DNA from: Roseobacter sp. MH60115
GTDB lineage: Bacteria; Pseudomonadota; Alphaproteobacteria; Rhodobacterales; Rhodobacteraceae
Direction: 5' to 3'
Length of the DNA stretch: 64,000 nt
Assembly: GCF_015644665.1 (NCBI RefSeq)
Contig: NZ_JADOBQ010000001.1
Span: 620,001-684,000, forward strand
Part shown: one piece after another, positions 33,576 to 42,937 of the stretch
Layout of the letters: every line of letters starts with the position of its first letter
How positions within the stretch are numbered: the stretch's first letter is position 1
Position numbers and translations under genes: made by a program
Notes under the pieces: generated by a model
What the model saw: the letters and a program-made list of their open reading frames with translations, nothing else
Databases searched by the model: none
What the model was told of the DNA's origin: nothing

Positions 33576-34511
33576 ATGCGACTCCTGTGTTCCTCTCTTG
33601 CAGTCTCTCTCGCGGCCTCTGCCGCTTTTGCGCAAACCGCCGTGCAAAGCTGCGACCGCACTGTCACCTTCGATACGCCGCCAAAGGCCGCGATTTCCAA
33701 TGATGTGAACCTCACCGAAATGATGCTGGTTCTCGGGCTGGCCGACAAAATGGTTGGCTACACGGGGATTTCAGGGTGGAAAACGCTGGATGAAGAAATG
33801 CGGGCAGGGGTGGAACAACTGCCCGAACTCTCGGCAAAATACCCGTCCAAGGAGGTGTTGATCGGGGCAGATGCGGATTTCTTCTTTGCCGGGTGGAACT
33901 ACGGCATGAAAGTCGGCGGCGAAGTCACCCCGGAGACCCTGGCCCCCTTTGGCATCGACGTCTACGAGCTGACCGAAAGCTGCATCCATATCGGGGAAAA
34001 AGCCCCCGTGAGCATGGCGGATATGTACAATGATCTGCGCAATCTCGGGAAGATTTTCGAGGTAAGTGACAAGGCGGAAGCCCTGATCAAAGGCTATGAA
34101 GCAGACCTTGACAGCTTTCTGGCGGCGCAACCCGCGCTGGACACCCCGCCGCGCGTGTTTGTCTATGACAGCGGTGAGGATGCGCCGTTCACGGCGGGGC
34201 GCTACGCCATGCCCAACGCGCTCATCGCTGCGGCGGGCGGGCGTAACATCATGGATGATTTCGACAAAAGCTGGGGGACGGTCGGTTGGGAGGCCGTTGT
34301 GGAGCGGAACCCGGAGGTGGTCGTGATCGTGAACTACGGCACCGTGACGGCGGATCAGAAAAAAGCCTTCATGATGGAAAACCCGGCCTTTGCCGATCTG
34401 GACGCGATCAGGAACGACCGTTTCGTGGTGCTGGAATATGTCGAGGCGACACCGGGCCCGCGCAACATCAACGCGGTCAAGAAACTGGCTGCGGCCTTTC
34501 GCGCCAACTAG
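33576..34511 (+). CDS. btuF: Cobalamin-type ABC transporter substrate-binding protein
   Basis: 311 aa. Signal peptide MRLLCSSLAVSLAASAAFA. Helical-backbone PBP of the BtuF/FhuD class: CDRTVTFDTPPKAAI start, LTEMMLVLGLADKMVGYTG and the final NAVKKLAAAFRAN. The ATG at 33576 has GAAAGG upstream; a TTG at 33561 is a poorer start. Riboswitch control upstream makes a corrinoid the best ligand guess. Ligand pocket residues cannot be judged by eye. Confidence 0.87.
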   Translation: MRLLCSSLAVSLAASAAFAQTAVQSCDRTVTFDTPPKAAISNDVNLTEMMLVLGLADKMVGYTGISGWKTLDEEMRAGVEQLPELSAKYPSKEVLIGADADFFFAGWNYGMKVGGEVTPETLAPFGIDVYELTESCIHIGEKAPVSMADMYNDLRNLGKIFEVSDKAEALIKGYEADLDSFLAAQPALDTPPRVFVYDSGEDAPFTAGRYAMPNALIAAAGGRNIMDDFDKSWGTVGWEAVVERNPEVVVIVNYGTVTADQKKAFMMENPAFADLDAIRNDRFVVLEYVEATPGPRNINAVKKLAAAFRAN

Positions 34512-34523
34512 GCGCGGATCACT

Positions 34524-35564
34524 GTGAAAGCCCCTTCAATCGCTGCGCGCAGGCTGAGTTTTCCGCTGGGTCTGTGCGTTGGTCTGGCGCTGCTTGCGCT
34601 GTCACTGTCCTGGGCCGTCAGCGTCGGGGCCATTCGCGTGCCCCTGCCGGTTGTCTGGGGCGTGGTGGTCAACAAGATCATCCCGGGCACAGTGGTGGCC
34701 GACTGGTCGGCGGGGCGGGAGGCGATTGTCTGGGACATCCGCTTTCCCCGCGCCCTGTTGGCCTGTCTTGTCGGCGCGGGGCTGGCCATGGTGGGCGCCT
34801 CGCTGCAGGCGGTCACACGCAACCCGCTGGCCGACCCGCATCTGCTGGGCATCTCTGCGGGCGGCGCTTTTGGCGCCATCCTCGCGCTGCTGCACACGGG
34901 CATGTTCATCGGCCTGCTGACCGTGCCGCTGCTGGCCTTTCTAGGGGCGCTGAGTGCCACATTGCTGGTGCTGGCGGTGTCGCAATTTGCAACGGCCACC
35001 AGCGCCGACAGGCTGATCCTCGCGGGGGTTGCGGTCAGCTTTATCGTCATGTCAGCGGCGAACCTGTTGATCTTTCTGGGGGATCCACGGGCCACCCATA
35101 CGGTGGTGTTCTGGATGCTCGGCGGGCTCGGGCTCGCGCAGTGGGGGCAATTGATCTATCCGCTCGCGGTGTTTGTGATCTGCGGCGCTTACCTGTGGCG
35201 CAACGCGGGCAACCTCAATGCGATGACCATCGGAGATGAGACCGCCTCGACCCTGGGCATTCCCGTTGCACGTTTTCGCCTGACGGTCTTTGTCGTTGGT
35301 GCCCTGATCACCGGCGTCATGGTCGCCTTTTCGGGCATCATCGGTTTTGTAGGTCTGATGATCCCGCATATCGTGCGCCTTGTGGTGGGCGGGGACTATG
35401 CACGTGTTCTGCCGCTCTCGGCCCTCTTCGGCGCGATCTTCCTGCTCTGGGCAGATATTCTGGCGCGTACTGTGATGGCCCCGGAAGACATGCCCATCGG
35501 TATCGTGACCGGACTGATCGGCGGTCTGTTTTTCGTGTGGTTGCTGCGACGCGCCAAAGGATAG
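34524..35564 (+). CDS. btuC: Cobalamin-type ABC transporter permease
   Basis: 346 aa, about ten membrane helices. Motifs: GAGLAMVGASLQAVTRNPLADP and IIGFVGLMIPHIVRLVVGGD, the BtuC/FecCD signature. It starts with GTG at 34524, 12 bp after btuF. It is the last gene of the riboswitch operon. A separate adenosyltransferase or receptor gene is not linked. Confidence 0.9.
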   Translation: MKAPSIAARRLSFPLGLCVGLALLALSLSWAVSVGAIRVPLPVVWGVVVNKIIPGTVVADWSAGREAIVWDIRFPRALLACLVGAGLAMVGASLQAVTRNPLADPHLLGISAGGAFGAILALLHTGMFIGLLTVPLLAFLGALSATLLVLAVSQFATATSADRLILAGVAVSFIVMSAANLLIFLGDPRATHTVVFWMLGGLGLAQWGQLIYPLAVFVICGAYLWRNAGNLNAMTIGDETASTLGIPVARFRLTVFVVGALITGVMVAFSGIIGFVGLMIPHIVRLVVGGDYARVLPLSALFGAIFLLWADILARTVMAPEDMPIGIVTGLIGGLFFVWLLRRAKG

Positions 35565-35616
35565 GAAAAACGATCACCGTCGCACGATGGGCCGTGCAGA
35601 TGCATCGCGGGCCTGC

Positions 35617-36456
35617 CTACACGGTGTCCGTGAGAAAGCTTTGGTCAAAGCGCTCCTGGAGAAACCGGTTTTGCGGGGCCGCACGGGTTTCGACCTGATC
35701 CAGGACAAACGCGGGAAGCCGTAAAGGCTTGGTCTGGTGCACCTTGCGATCTGCATCCTTATACATTTGCGCGGGCAGATCGCAGTGGTGTTCAATCGTT
35801 TTCAAAAGGCCAAGAGGGTCTTTCTTGATCTGGCCAAAGGGGAGATAGAGCAGTTGATCCTGCGAAAACCGGCTGTCCCAGCGTGGAATGTTGTTCAAGT
35901 AATCGCCTCTGGTGCTTAACGCTGGCATGTCCAGGATTGCGGTCCACTCGGCATCTGTCAGCCGCCCGTTGTACGTGCCGTGCGCCATCATCCGCAGTTG
36001 GGATTTCAGCCGCTCCCGGGGGTCCCTGACGATGTAGATCAGCCGTGCGTCCGGCAGAAAGCGTTTGAAGAAGTCCACACCCTCATCCGGAATGCAGGAA
36101 TACTCAGGGGTCACATCAAGGCACTTCTGCTGATCGTCCGCACGTGAGAATACGCGCTTGTACCATGTGCCGTTGAGGATCGGGCGCGCCGCCAGACTTT
36201 CCAGATACGCAAGATATGCATCATCGCGCGGCCCGGGGCCGGAGATATGTCGTTCCCGCGCCGCCTTCAGCCCTTTCTTGACGTGCCAGGGGGCCCAGCG
36301 GCTGCATTCCTCTATGAATTTGTGGTCGAAGAAATGCAGTTCCTTGAACGGCGGCACCCAGATATCGGGCCGTGTGGCCAGCGTCTGGTGCAACCAGGAC
36401 GTGCCCGCTTTCTGCGCCCCGATGCAGACAATATCGGGTTTTCGGCCGGCGTTCAC
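35617..36456 (-). CDS. Sulfotransferase family protein
   Basis: 279 aa. The 5'-phosphosulfate loop is GAQKAGTSWLHQ near residue 13, and the 3'-phosphate site is YIVRDPRERLKSQ around residue 140. FKELHFFDHKF is also typical of carbohydrate/heparan-type sulfotransferases. It would move sulfate from PAPS to a sugar or small acceptor, likely at the cytoplasmic side of cell-surface polymer synthesis. It is translationally coupled to the upstream sulfotransferase-like gene (ATGA). The acceptor is unknown. Confidence 0.87.
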   Translation of the reverse strand: MNAGRKPDIVCIGAQKAGTSWLHQTLATRPDIWVPPFKELHFFDHKFIEECSRWAPWHVKKGLKAARERHISGPGPRDDAYLAYLESLAARPILNGTWYKRVFSRADDQQKCLDVTPEYSCIPDEGVDFFKRFLPDARLIYIVRDPRERLKSQLRMMAHGTYNGRLTDAEWTAILDMPALSTRGDYLNNIPRWDSRFSQDQLLYLPFGQIKKDPLGLLKTIEHHCDLPAQMYKDADRKVHQTKPLRLPAFVLDQVETRAAPQNRFLQERFDQSFLTDTV

Positions 36457-37355
36457 GGGGTGTCCCAGGCCACGTCACGGGCCATCACAACGTTGCCGAG
36501 GGTCTTGAGATCGGCCAGGTCGGCCTCGTATTTCTGCTTCGACTGCGCGATCTGGGCATCACTCCAGGGGCTGACAACGACTTTCCGGACGATGGGGACG
36601 TGTTGGCCATAGTCAGCGAAAAAGCGCGATGTCACCTCCGTCCACGACGGCACCGTTGGTGGGGGAGAGTTTGCGAGGGCTTCGCGGTAGGGGTCTCTGC
36701 CATCCTCCGCCAAGCAGGACAGAGGAAATTTTTCGATCGCATCAAAGGTATGCGTTTCGGGATGTCCGGTAATCAGCGCGACCGTCTTTGCCCAGTTTAC
36801 GGCAAGGTCATCCGCGTCCACGATGACGAGCAGCGCCTCTGGCCAGGCTTCCTTCATGCGACGGACAAAATCCACCCAGGAGAACGCCAGCTTATGGGGA
36901 AATGATGCGACCAGATGCGGCAGATGCGGGTTACGGACCAGCTCCACTTCAACAAACTGCGTGAAATGCTGAAGGCAGAGGAAAATGGTGACCTGCTGCC
37001 CGTCTGTCAGGCGTCGCAGCGGTGCGAGCTTTTTTTCCATACGCGGGTATAGCGACCCGGATCGAAACGCTTTTTCGCGGCTGCTGAAGAATGCGTCGAA
37101 GTTGTAGATGATGCAGCCGGTGTCTTTATTCTCCAGCACGGTCTTCAAGTAGTTGTCATGTGCGACGTTTTCCGCCAGCCCGTCTTTCAGCAGGCCCAGC
37201 GTTCGGGACATGACGCTGCGATGCATCTTTACCTGCGGGAATTCGGTTCCAACGCTGCGTAGGGCTTTTCGATTTGACGCAAGCAGGCTCTGCAACGGGA
37301 CGGACATGGGAGAATGTGGTCCCAAAACAAGCCGATAGTCGTAGGTTGTCGCCAT
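36453..37355 (-). CDS. Sulfotransferase-like protein lacking the PAPS loop
   Basis: 300 aa. The beginning YRLVLGPHSPMSVPLQSLL followed by ASNRKALRS aligns in pattern with the usual sulfotransferase start (HIGPHKTGTTxLQ..L..NR..L). Here the phosphosulfate-binding KTGTT is replaced by SPMSV. Further in, TIFLCLQHFTQFVEVEL and ALLVIVDADDLAVNW are sulfotransferase-like strands. I infer a divergent, probably catalytically inactive relative or one with a changed cofactor; I do not know a named family. It overlaps the true sulfotransferase start by 4 bp. Confidence 0.6.
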   Translation of the reverse strand: MATTYDYRLVLGPHSPMSVPLQSLLASNRKALRSVGTEFPQVKMHRSVMSRTLGLLKDGLAENVAHDNYLKTVLENKDTGCIIYNFDAFFSSREKAFRSGSLYPRMEKKLAPLRRLTDGQQVTIFLCLQHFTQFVEVELVRNPHLPHLVASFPHKLAFSWVDFVRRMKEAWPEALLVIVDADDLAVNWAKTVALITGHPETHTFDAIEKFPLSCLAEDGRDPYREALANSPPPTVPSWTEVTSRFFADYGQHVPIVRKVVVSPWSDAQIAQSKQKYEADLADLKTLGNVVMARDVAWDTP

Positions 37356-37706
37356 TCAATCACTGCTCACAGCCGGCGCATCACCCTGCGCGGCATTTCT
37401 TCTTGATCTTCTTTTTCGAGCAAGGGCGTGGCGGGCTGATCGCGCATACTGTGTCTGGAGATTTCTGGTGTTTTCTGCAACCATTCGACCTCTTCCATCA
37501 GCGCCTTGCCAGCGGCAAATCATCGTCATGTACTCTCTGCCGCGCGCTTGGCGCTACTATTGATCAAATCGCCCATTTCTGTCCAGTAGGGGACCGGGAT
37601 CATTTCGAGAGATCCCCCCGGTCTGTGCCTTTGCGGCGGCTGTCGGTGCTGACGCGGGATATGACCGGGGCCTGGGTGACCACCCGATCCCGAGGCGGGC
37701 ATGGTT
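37356..37706. other. Intergenic region without recognised gene
   Basis: About 350 bp between the sulfotransferase pair and the peptide importer, both on the minus strand. Frames here have poor composition and no ribosome sites. It probably holds the sulfotransferase promoter and the end of the dpp transcript. Confidence 0.5.
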
Positions 37707-38450
37707 TCAGAGCGATGCCTGCAGCAACTGTTGCGAGTAGGGGTGCGATGCCTGAGAGGCGCGCAGGGCAGCCACATCCAGTATCTCGACGATTTCACCG
37801 TTGCGCATGACGGCCAGCCGGTCACACATGTGACCGACGACGGAGAGATCATGAGACACCATCAGGTAGGTCAGGCCCCGGTCAGCCCGCAGGTCCGCCA
37901 GCAGGTTCAGGATTTCCGCCTGCACCGAGACATCCAGCGCCGATGTCGGTTCATCCAGCAACAAGACCGTAGGCTCGGGCGCAAGGGCACGGGCAATGGC
38001 CACCCGCTGACGCTGCCCGCCAGATAGCTGGTGCGGATAGCGAAAGCGGAACTTCTGCCCCAGCCCCACATCGTCGAGCAGCTTGGCAACGCGACCGTCG
38101 ATATCGTCAAACCCGTGCAGATGCAGGGTTTCGCCCAGCACCTGATCGACGGAGTGCCGCGGATGCAGAGAGGCATAGGGGTCCTGGAACACCATCTGCA
38201 CCGTCTTGAAGAACCCGCGCGGGCGTTTTTTGCCGGTGATGGGGGTGCCGTTGACCGTGACGGTACCGGACCAGTCCGGAGCCAGCCCGGTGATGGCGCG
38301 CAGGATGGTTGATTTGCCCGATCCGCTCTCGCCGACCAGGCCAAAGCTCTCGCCCCCCGCGACCTGAAAGCTGGCGCCTTTCACGGCATCGACGCGGTCG
38401 CGGTTCTTACCGAACCAGACGTTCAGCCCGTTCACATCCAGCATCGTCAT
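37707..38450 (-). CDS. Peptide ABC transporter ATP-binding protein (DppF-like)
   Basis: 247 aa. Walker A GESGSGKSTILR, signature [16 protein letters not shown], Walker B VLLLDEPTSALD, and the Q-loop MVFQDPYASLHPR typical of the second ATPase of Dpp/Opp importers. It overlaps the DppD-like gene by 4 bp and is the last gene of the operon. It lacks the C-terminal oligopeptide extension (Fe-S type) seen in some relatives. Confidence 0.92.
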   Translation of the reverse strand: MTMLDVNGLNVWFGKNRDRVDAVKGASFQVAGGESFGLVGESGSGKSTILRAITGLAPDWSGTVTVNGTPITGKKRPRGFFKTVQMVFQDPYASLHPRHSVDQVLGETLHLHGFDDIDGRVAKLLDDVGLGQKFRFRYPHQLSGGQRQRVAIARALAPEPTVLLLDEPTSALDVSVQAEILNLLADLRADRGLTYLMVSHDLSVVGHMCDRLAVMRNGEIVEILDVAALRASQASHPYSQQLLQASL

Positions 38451-39307
38451 ATGCGGCCACTCACACTTTCAGCGTCCGACCAGGCCGGATCGCGCTGCAG
38501 TACCTCAAGCCGGTCGCGTGGCGCGTCCAGCCGGGGCAGGGAGTTCAGTAACCCGCGGGTATAGGGATGTTGCGCGTCGTGCAGCTTGTCCGCGTCGCAG
38601 ACCTCGACAATGCGACCGGCATACATGATCAGCACCCGGTCACAGAAATCAGCAACAAGGTTGAGATCGTGGCTGATGAAGATCAACCCCATGCCGCGCT
38701 CCTTCACCAGCTTGTCCATGATGTCGAGCACCTGCCGCTGCACCGAGACATCCAACGCAGAGGTCGGTTCATCCGCGATCAGGATCTCGGGATTGGGGAT
38801 CAGCATCATGGCGATCATGATGCGTTGGCCCATGCCGCCCGACATCTCATGCGGGTAGGCGCGCATGACACGCTCGGGGTCGCGGATCGACACCGCCTCC
38901 AGCATCTCCAGTGACTTGGTGTAGGCCTCGGCCTTGCTGGCCGAACTGTGCAGCCGGTAGGCTTCGATGATCTGATCGCCGATGGTCATCACCGGGTTCA
39001 GCGAGAACTTGGGGTCCTGCATCACCATGCTGATGCGCTCTCCACGCACCGCACGCATGTCCTTTTCGGACTTCCTGAGCAAATCCACACCGTCGAGGTT
39101 GATGTGATCCGCCTCGACAATGCCGGGCGGGCGGATCAGGCGCAGAATGGCGCGCCCGGTCATGGACTTGCCCGACCCGCTTTCGCCCACGATCCCCAGC
39201 CGCTCACGGCCCAGCGTAAAGGATACCCCGCGCACCGCGTCGAAAACGCCGTGGCGCGAGGGGAATTTCACCCAGAGGTTTTTGACGTCCAGAAGTGTGC
39301 TCATCAT
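38447..39307 (-). CDS. Peptide ABC transporter ATP-binding protein (DppD-like)
   Basis: 286 aa. Walker A GESGSGKSMTGR, signature EMSGGMGQRIMIAMM, Walker B ILIADEPTSALD. The GMGQR form of the signature and the C-terminal extension (YTRGLLNSLPRLDAP) are usual for the first ATPase of dipeptide/oligopeptide importers. Two adjacent ATG codons (39307, 39304) are possible starts. Coupled to the permease upstream. Confidence 0.92.
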   Translation of the reverse strand: MMSTLLDVKNLWVKFPSRHGVFDAVRGVSFTLGRERLGIVGESGSGKSMTGRAILRLIRPPGIVEADHINLDGVDLLRKSEKDMRAVRGERISMVMQDPKFSLNPVMTIGDQIIEAYRLHSSASKAEAYTKSLEMLEAVSIRDPERVMRAYPHEMSGGMGQRIMIAMMLIPNPEILIADEPTSALDVSVQRQVLDIMDKLVKERGMGLIFISHDLNLVADFCDRVLIMYAGRIVEVCDADKLHDAQHPYTRGLLNSLPRLDAPRDRLEVLQRDPAWSDAESVSGRI

Positions 39308-40215
39308 TCACCTGCCTTCGGGTCAAGAACATCGCGCAGCCCGTCACCCAGCAGGTTGAACGCCAGAGAGACGGTGAAAATGGCCAGCCCGGGCACCGTG
39401 GCCACCCACCAGTGATCGAGGATAAAGCGGCGGCCTTCGGAGATCATCGCGCCCCATTCCGGGCTGGGCGGCTGTGCACCAAGACCCAGAAATCCAAGAC
39501 CGGCGGCGGCAAGGATGATGCCCGCCATGTCGAGTGTGACCCGCACGATCAGCGAAGAGATACAGAGCGGCCAGATATGTTTGGTAATGATCCGGATCGG
39601 CCCCGCCCCTTGAAGCTTGATCGCGCTTATGTAGTCCGAGGAGCGGATGGTCAGCGTCTCTGCGCGCGCGATCCGCGCATAGGGCGGCCAGGCGGTCAGG
39701 GAAATCGCCAGCACGGCGTTCTCGATCCCCGCGCCAAGGGCGGCAACAAAGGCCAGTGCCAGCACGAGGCGGGGAAAGGCCAGAAAGATGTCCGTAATCC
39801 GCATCAGCACCACGTCAGCCCACCCGCCGACATAGCCCGAGACGGTGCCCACCAGCAGACCGGCAACGGGCGCAATCAGCGCCACCAGTGCCACGATATA
39901 AAGGGTGATCCGCGCCCCGTAGATCAGGCGCGAGAGGATATCGCGCCCGAGACTGTCCGTGCCAAAGACATGCCCCTCGGTGCCCAGCGGGGCCAGGCGG
40001 TTGCCAAGGTCCTGGCTGAAGGGATCATGCGGTGCCAGCAGCGGGGCGGCAAAGGCGATCAGCACCAGCGCGATCAGGATGCCCAGGCCGACCATGGCCA
40101 TGGTGTTCGACCGGAAGGACAGCCAGCCCTGATAGAGCGCAGAGAGTTTGGCGTGCCGGCGCGAGGTTGGCGTTTCAGTCAACAACCATTGGCGCAGGGT
40201 TTGTGTGTCAGACAT
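39304..40215 (-). CDS. Peptide ABC transporter permease (DppC-like)
   Basis: 303 aa with a cytoplasmic N-terminal helix and about six membrane segments. Contains LAPHDPFSQD and FGTDSLGRDILSRLIYGAR, diagnostic of the DppC/OppC family, and the EAA loop ARAETLTIRSSDYISAIKLQG. The C-terminal LGAQPPSPEWGAMI is also typical. It pairs with the DppB-like permease; their genes abut. Confidence 0.94.
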   Translation of the reverse strand: MSDTQTLRQWLLTETPTSRRHAKLSALYQGWLSFRSNTMAMVGLGILIALVLIAFAAPLLAPHDPFSQDLGNRLAPLGTEGHVFGTDSLGRDILSRLIYGARITLYIVALVALIAPVAGLLVGTVSGYVGGWADVVLMRITDIFLAFPRLVLALAFVAALGAGIENAVLAISLTAWPPYARIARAETLTIRSSDYISAIKLQGAGPIRIITKHIWPLCISSLIVRVTLDMAGIILAAAGLGFLGLGAQPPSPEWGAMISEGRRFILDHWWVATVPGLAIFTVSLAFNLLGDGLRDVLDPKAGE

Positions 40216-41288
40216 TACTTCGCCCTCGGGTCGAAGACCTTATAGAGCAGGTCGGAAAAGATATTGAGCAGGATGAAGATCAGCCCGACAACCACGGTGC
40301 CGCCCAGAACCGCGTTCATATCAGCACTCAGCAGGGCAGTGGTGATATAGCTGCCGATGCCCGGCCAGGAAAAGATGATCTCGGTCAGCACGGAGCCTTC
40401 CAGCAGGTTGGCGTAGCTGAGCGCGATGACGGTGATCAACTGCACGCGGATGTTCTTGAACGCGTGTTTCCAGACCACATCCCACTCGGACATGCCTTTG
40501 ACGCGGGCCGTGGTGATGTATTCCGCGCTGAGCTGTTCGAGCATGAAGGAGCGCGTCATCCGGCTGATGTAGGCCAGCGAGAAATACCCCAGCAGAGAGG
40601 CGGGCAGGATGATGTGGGAAAACGCGTCCTTGAAGACGTCCCAGTTGCCGTCGAGCGCGGCGTCCACGAGGATCAGGCCCGTGACGCTGGGCACCACATC
40701 GACGTAGAAAATGCCGACACGGCCTGGCCCGCCGACCCATCCCAGAATGCCATAAAAGATCAGCAGCCCCATCAGACCCAGCCAGAAGATCGGCATGGAG
40801 TATCCCACAAGCGCCACAACGCGGGCGATCTGGTCGATCCAGGAGCCTTTGCGCACTGCGGCGAGCACGCCCAGTGGCACGCCCAGAACGATGCCGAAGA
40901 TAATACCAAGCGTCGCCAGTTCCAGCGTTGCAGGGAAGACGCGGGCGATGTCCTCGGAGACGGGCCGCGCGTTCAGCAGGGAGGTGCCGAAATCCAGATG
41001 TAGCACGTCCCAGATGTAATAGAGGAATTGCACCAGAAGCGGTTTGTCGAGACCAAGCTGTTGGTAGACCGCATCATAGGTCGATTGCGATGCACGTTCG
41101 CCCACGATGGCCAGAACAGGGTCGATCGGCATGACCCGCCCGATGATGAAGGTAATGAAAAGCAGCCCCAGCAGGGTCACTGCGATGGAACCAAGCGTCA
41201 GCAGTGTGGTCCTGGCAATGGGCCAAAGCTGCTCTGACAGAGGCGCCCGCTGGGGGCGCCTCCGGTTGTTGTCCTCGGTGAGGGCCAT
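40215..41288 (-). CDS. Peptide ABC transporter permease (DppB-like)
   Basis: 357 aa. The first helix and LGLDKPLLVQFLYYIWDVL, then RVVALVGYSMPIFWLGL and the EAA loop RVKGMSEWDVVWKHAFKN followed by SVLTEIIFSWPGIGSYI, are the DppB/OppB pattern. About six helices. Its ATG directly follows the binding-protein stop. It forms the inner-membrane pore with the DppC-like protein. Confidence 0.94.
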   Translation of the reverse strand: MALTEDNNRRRPQRAPLSEQLWPIARTTLLTLGSIAVTLLGLLFITFIIGRVMPIDPVLAIVGERASQSTYDAVYQQLGLDKPLLVQFLYYIWDVLHLDFGTSLLNARPVSEDIARVFPATLELATLGIIFGIVLGVPLGVLAAVRKGSWIDQIARVVALVGYSMPIFWLGLMGLLIFYGILGWVGGPGRVGIFYVDVVPSVTGLILVDAALDGNWDVFKDAFSHIILPASLLGYFSLAYISRMTRSFMLEQLSAEYITTARVKGMSEWDVVWKHAFKNIRVQLITVIALSYANLLEGSVLTEIIFSWPGIGSYITTALLSADMNAVLGGTVVVGLIFILLNIFSDLLYKVFDPRAK

Positions 41289-42884
41289 TTACTTGGTGAC
41301 CTGCCAGTAGGCTGCGGAGGTGACCGCCTGACCGGTTGACCAATCCGTCACGTTATCGCGCAGGGCGGATTGTTCGATCTGCTGGAACATCACCACGAAG
41401 GGCGAGGTCTCGCGGAACTCCGCCTGGATATCCAGATACATCTGCACCCGCTTGTCACGGTCGCCTTCTGTGACGGCTGCGGCAACCTTCTCGGTCAGGC
41501 CGCCGGTATCCCAACTGTTGCGCCATGCCAGAAGACCCGTGGCATTGGCCTCGTCGGAGTTGTCCGGGTTATAGGCAAAGGTGCCTGCGTTGGTCTGCGG
41601 GTCAGGATAGTCCGGTCCCCAGGCGCCGAGATAGACATCCAGTTCCCGTGCACGGTACCGCGCGAGGATCTGTTTGGCCGTGCCGACAGTGATATTGACC
41701 TTGATGCCCGCCTGTGCTGCGGCATTCTGGAAGGATTGTCCGATCTCGATGCGCTCCTGCGCTTCACGCACGCCGATTTCGACCTCAAGCCCTTCGACAC
41801 CGGCGGCGGCCAGCAGTTCCTTGGCTTTTTCGATGTTGTAGGAGAAGGGGTTTTCCTCGGACGCGCCCAGATAGGTGGCGGGCAGGAAGTTCTGGTGGAT
41901 CGTGTACTGACCGCTCAGAAAGCTGTTCTTCATGCCTTCATAGTCGACCAGATACTTGAATGCCTGGCGCACTTCCGGCTTGGAAAGCTCCGGGTGTTTC
42001 TGGTTCAGCGCCAGATACATCAGACGCCCTTTCAGCTCATCCGCGATCTTCACGCCATCGGCGGCAGACGCCCCAGCAATGTCTTCGGGGTTCAGGTTGC
42101 GCGCGATATCGATGTCACCACGTTCCAGCAGCAGACGCTGGGAGGCGCTTTCAATCACGTGGCGCACGATCACGCGTTCCATCGCGGGCGCACCGCCATA
42201 GTAGTCGGGGTTCGACGACAGCGTGACGCTCTCATTCGGCTTCCAGCTGTCCAGCTTGTAGGGACCGGAACCTGCGGAATTAGTTTTCAGCCAGGTGTTG
42301 CCCATGTCGCCATCGACTTCATTAGCCATCACGACTTCTTTGTCGACGATGCCGCCGATGGTCGCGGTCAGACAGTTCAGCACGAAGGAGGTCGCGTATT
42401 TCTTGTCCGTCGTGATGATCAACTTGTTGCCTTCGGCGCGGATGGTTTCAGCCGCGTTCTCGGGTGTGAAACCGAACTGCGTCAGAATGAACGCAGGCGT
42501 CTTGTTCAGGATCACCGCACGTTGCAGCGAGAAGGCCGCGTCCTCGGCCCGCACCGGATTGCCGGAATGGAATGTCACGCCTTCGCGCATGGTGAAGGTG
42601 ATGGTCTTGCCGTCCTCCGAGACGTCCCAGCTTTCGGCCAGATCGGGTTTATAGCCCGCCGCAAGGTCGTTTGGGTCGAGATTGACCAGACGGCCATAGA
42701 CATTGCGGCTGATGTCGGAGCCCGCAAATTCAAAGCTCTCCGCGGGGTCGACGGTTGTGACGTCATCGATCCGGTGCGCGATCACCAGCATGTTCGCCGG
42801 TGTCTCGGCCACCGCCGAGAACGACGTCACGCTGACCGCCAGGCCAATCGCCACGCTTGTCAGTAGTCTGTTGAATGCATTCAT
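41289..42884 (-). CDS. Peptide ABC transporter substrate-binding protein (family 5)
   Basis: 531 aa from the ATG at 42884; signal peptide MNAFNRLLTSVAIGLAVSVTSFSAVA. Family 5 SBP features: DPAESFEFAGSDISRNVYG near the start, LAESWDVSEDGKTITFTMREGVTFHSG, and DVYLGAWGPDYPDP. It binds di-/oligopeptides or related compounds in the periplasm. First gene of the importer, and the M19 dipeptidase gene is just upstream on the same strand, which supports a dipeptide-like substrate. Confidence 0.92.
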   Translation of the reverse strand: MNAFNRLLTSVAIGLAVSVTSFSAVAETPANMLVIAHRIDDVTTVDPAESFEFAGSDISRNVYGRLVNLDPNDLAAGYKPDLAESWDVSEDGKTITFTMREGVTFHSGNPVRAEDAAFSLQRAVILNKTPAFILTQFGFTPENAAETIRAEGNKLIITTDKKYATSFVLNCLTATIGGIVDKEVVMANEVDGDMGNTWLKTNSAGSGPYKLDSWKPNESVTLSSNPDYYGGAPAMERVIVRHVIESASQRLLLERGDIDIARNLNPEDIAGASAADGVKIADELKGRLMYLALNQKHPELSKPEVRQAFKYLVDYEGMKNSFLSGQYTIHQNFLPATYLGASEENPFSYNIEKAKELLAAAGVEGLEVEIGVREAQERIEIGQSFQNAAAQAGIKVNITVGTAKQILARYRARELDVYLGAWGPDYPDPQTNAGTFAYNPDNSDEANATGLLAWRNSWDTGGLTEKVAAAVTEGDRDKRVQMYLDIQAEFRETSPFVVMFQQIEQSALRDNVTDWSTGQAVTSAAYWQVTK

Positions 42885-42937
42885 TTTGAGTACCTCTCCT
42901 GTTTCGTTTCCGTTATTTTTGCGCGTGGCATCCGGGG

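Noticed and set aside
41370-42866. 498-codon plus-strand open frame
   Set aside because: Antisense to the peptide-binding protein gene, no recognisable motif.
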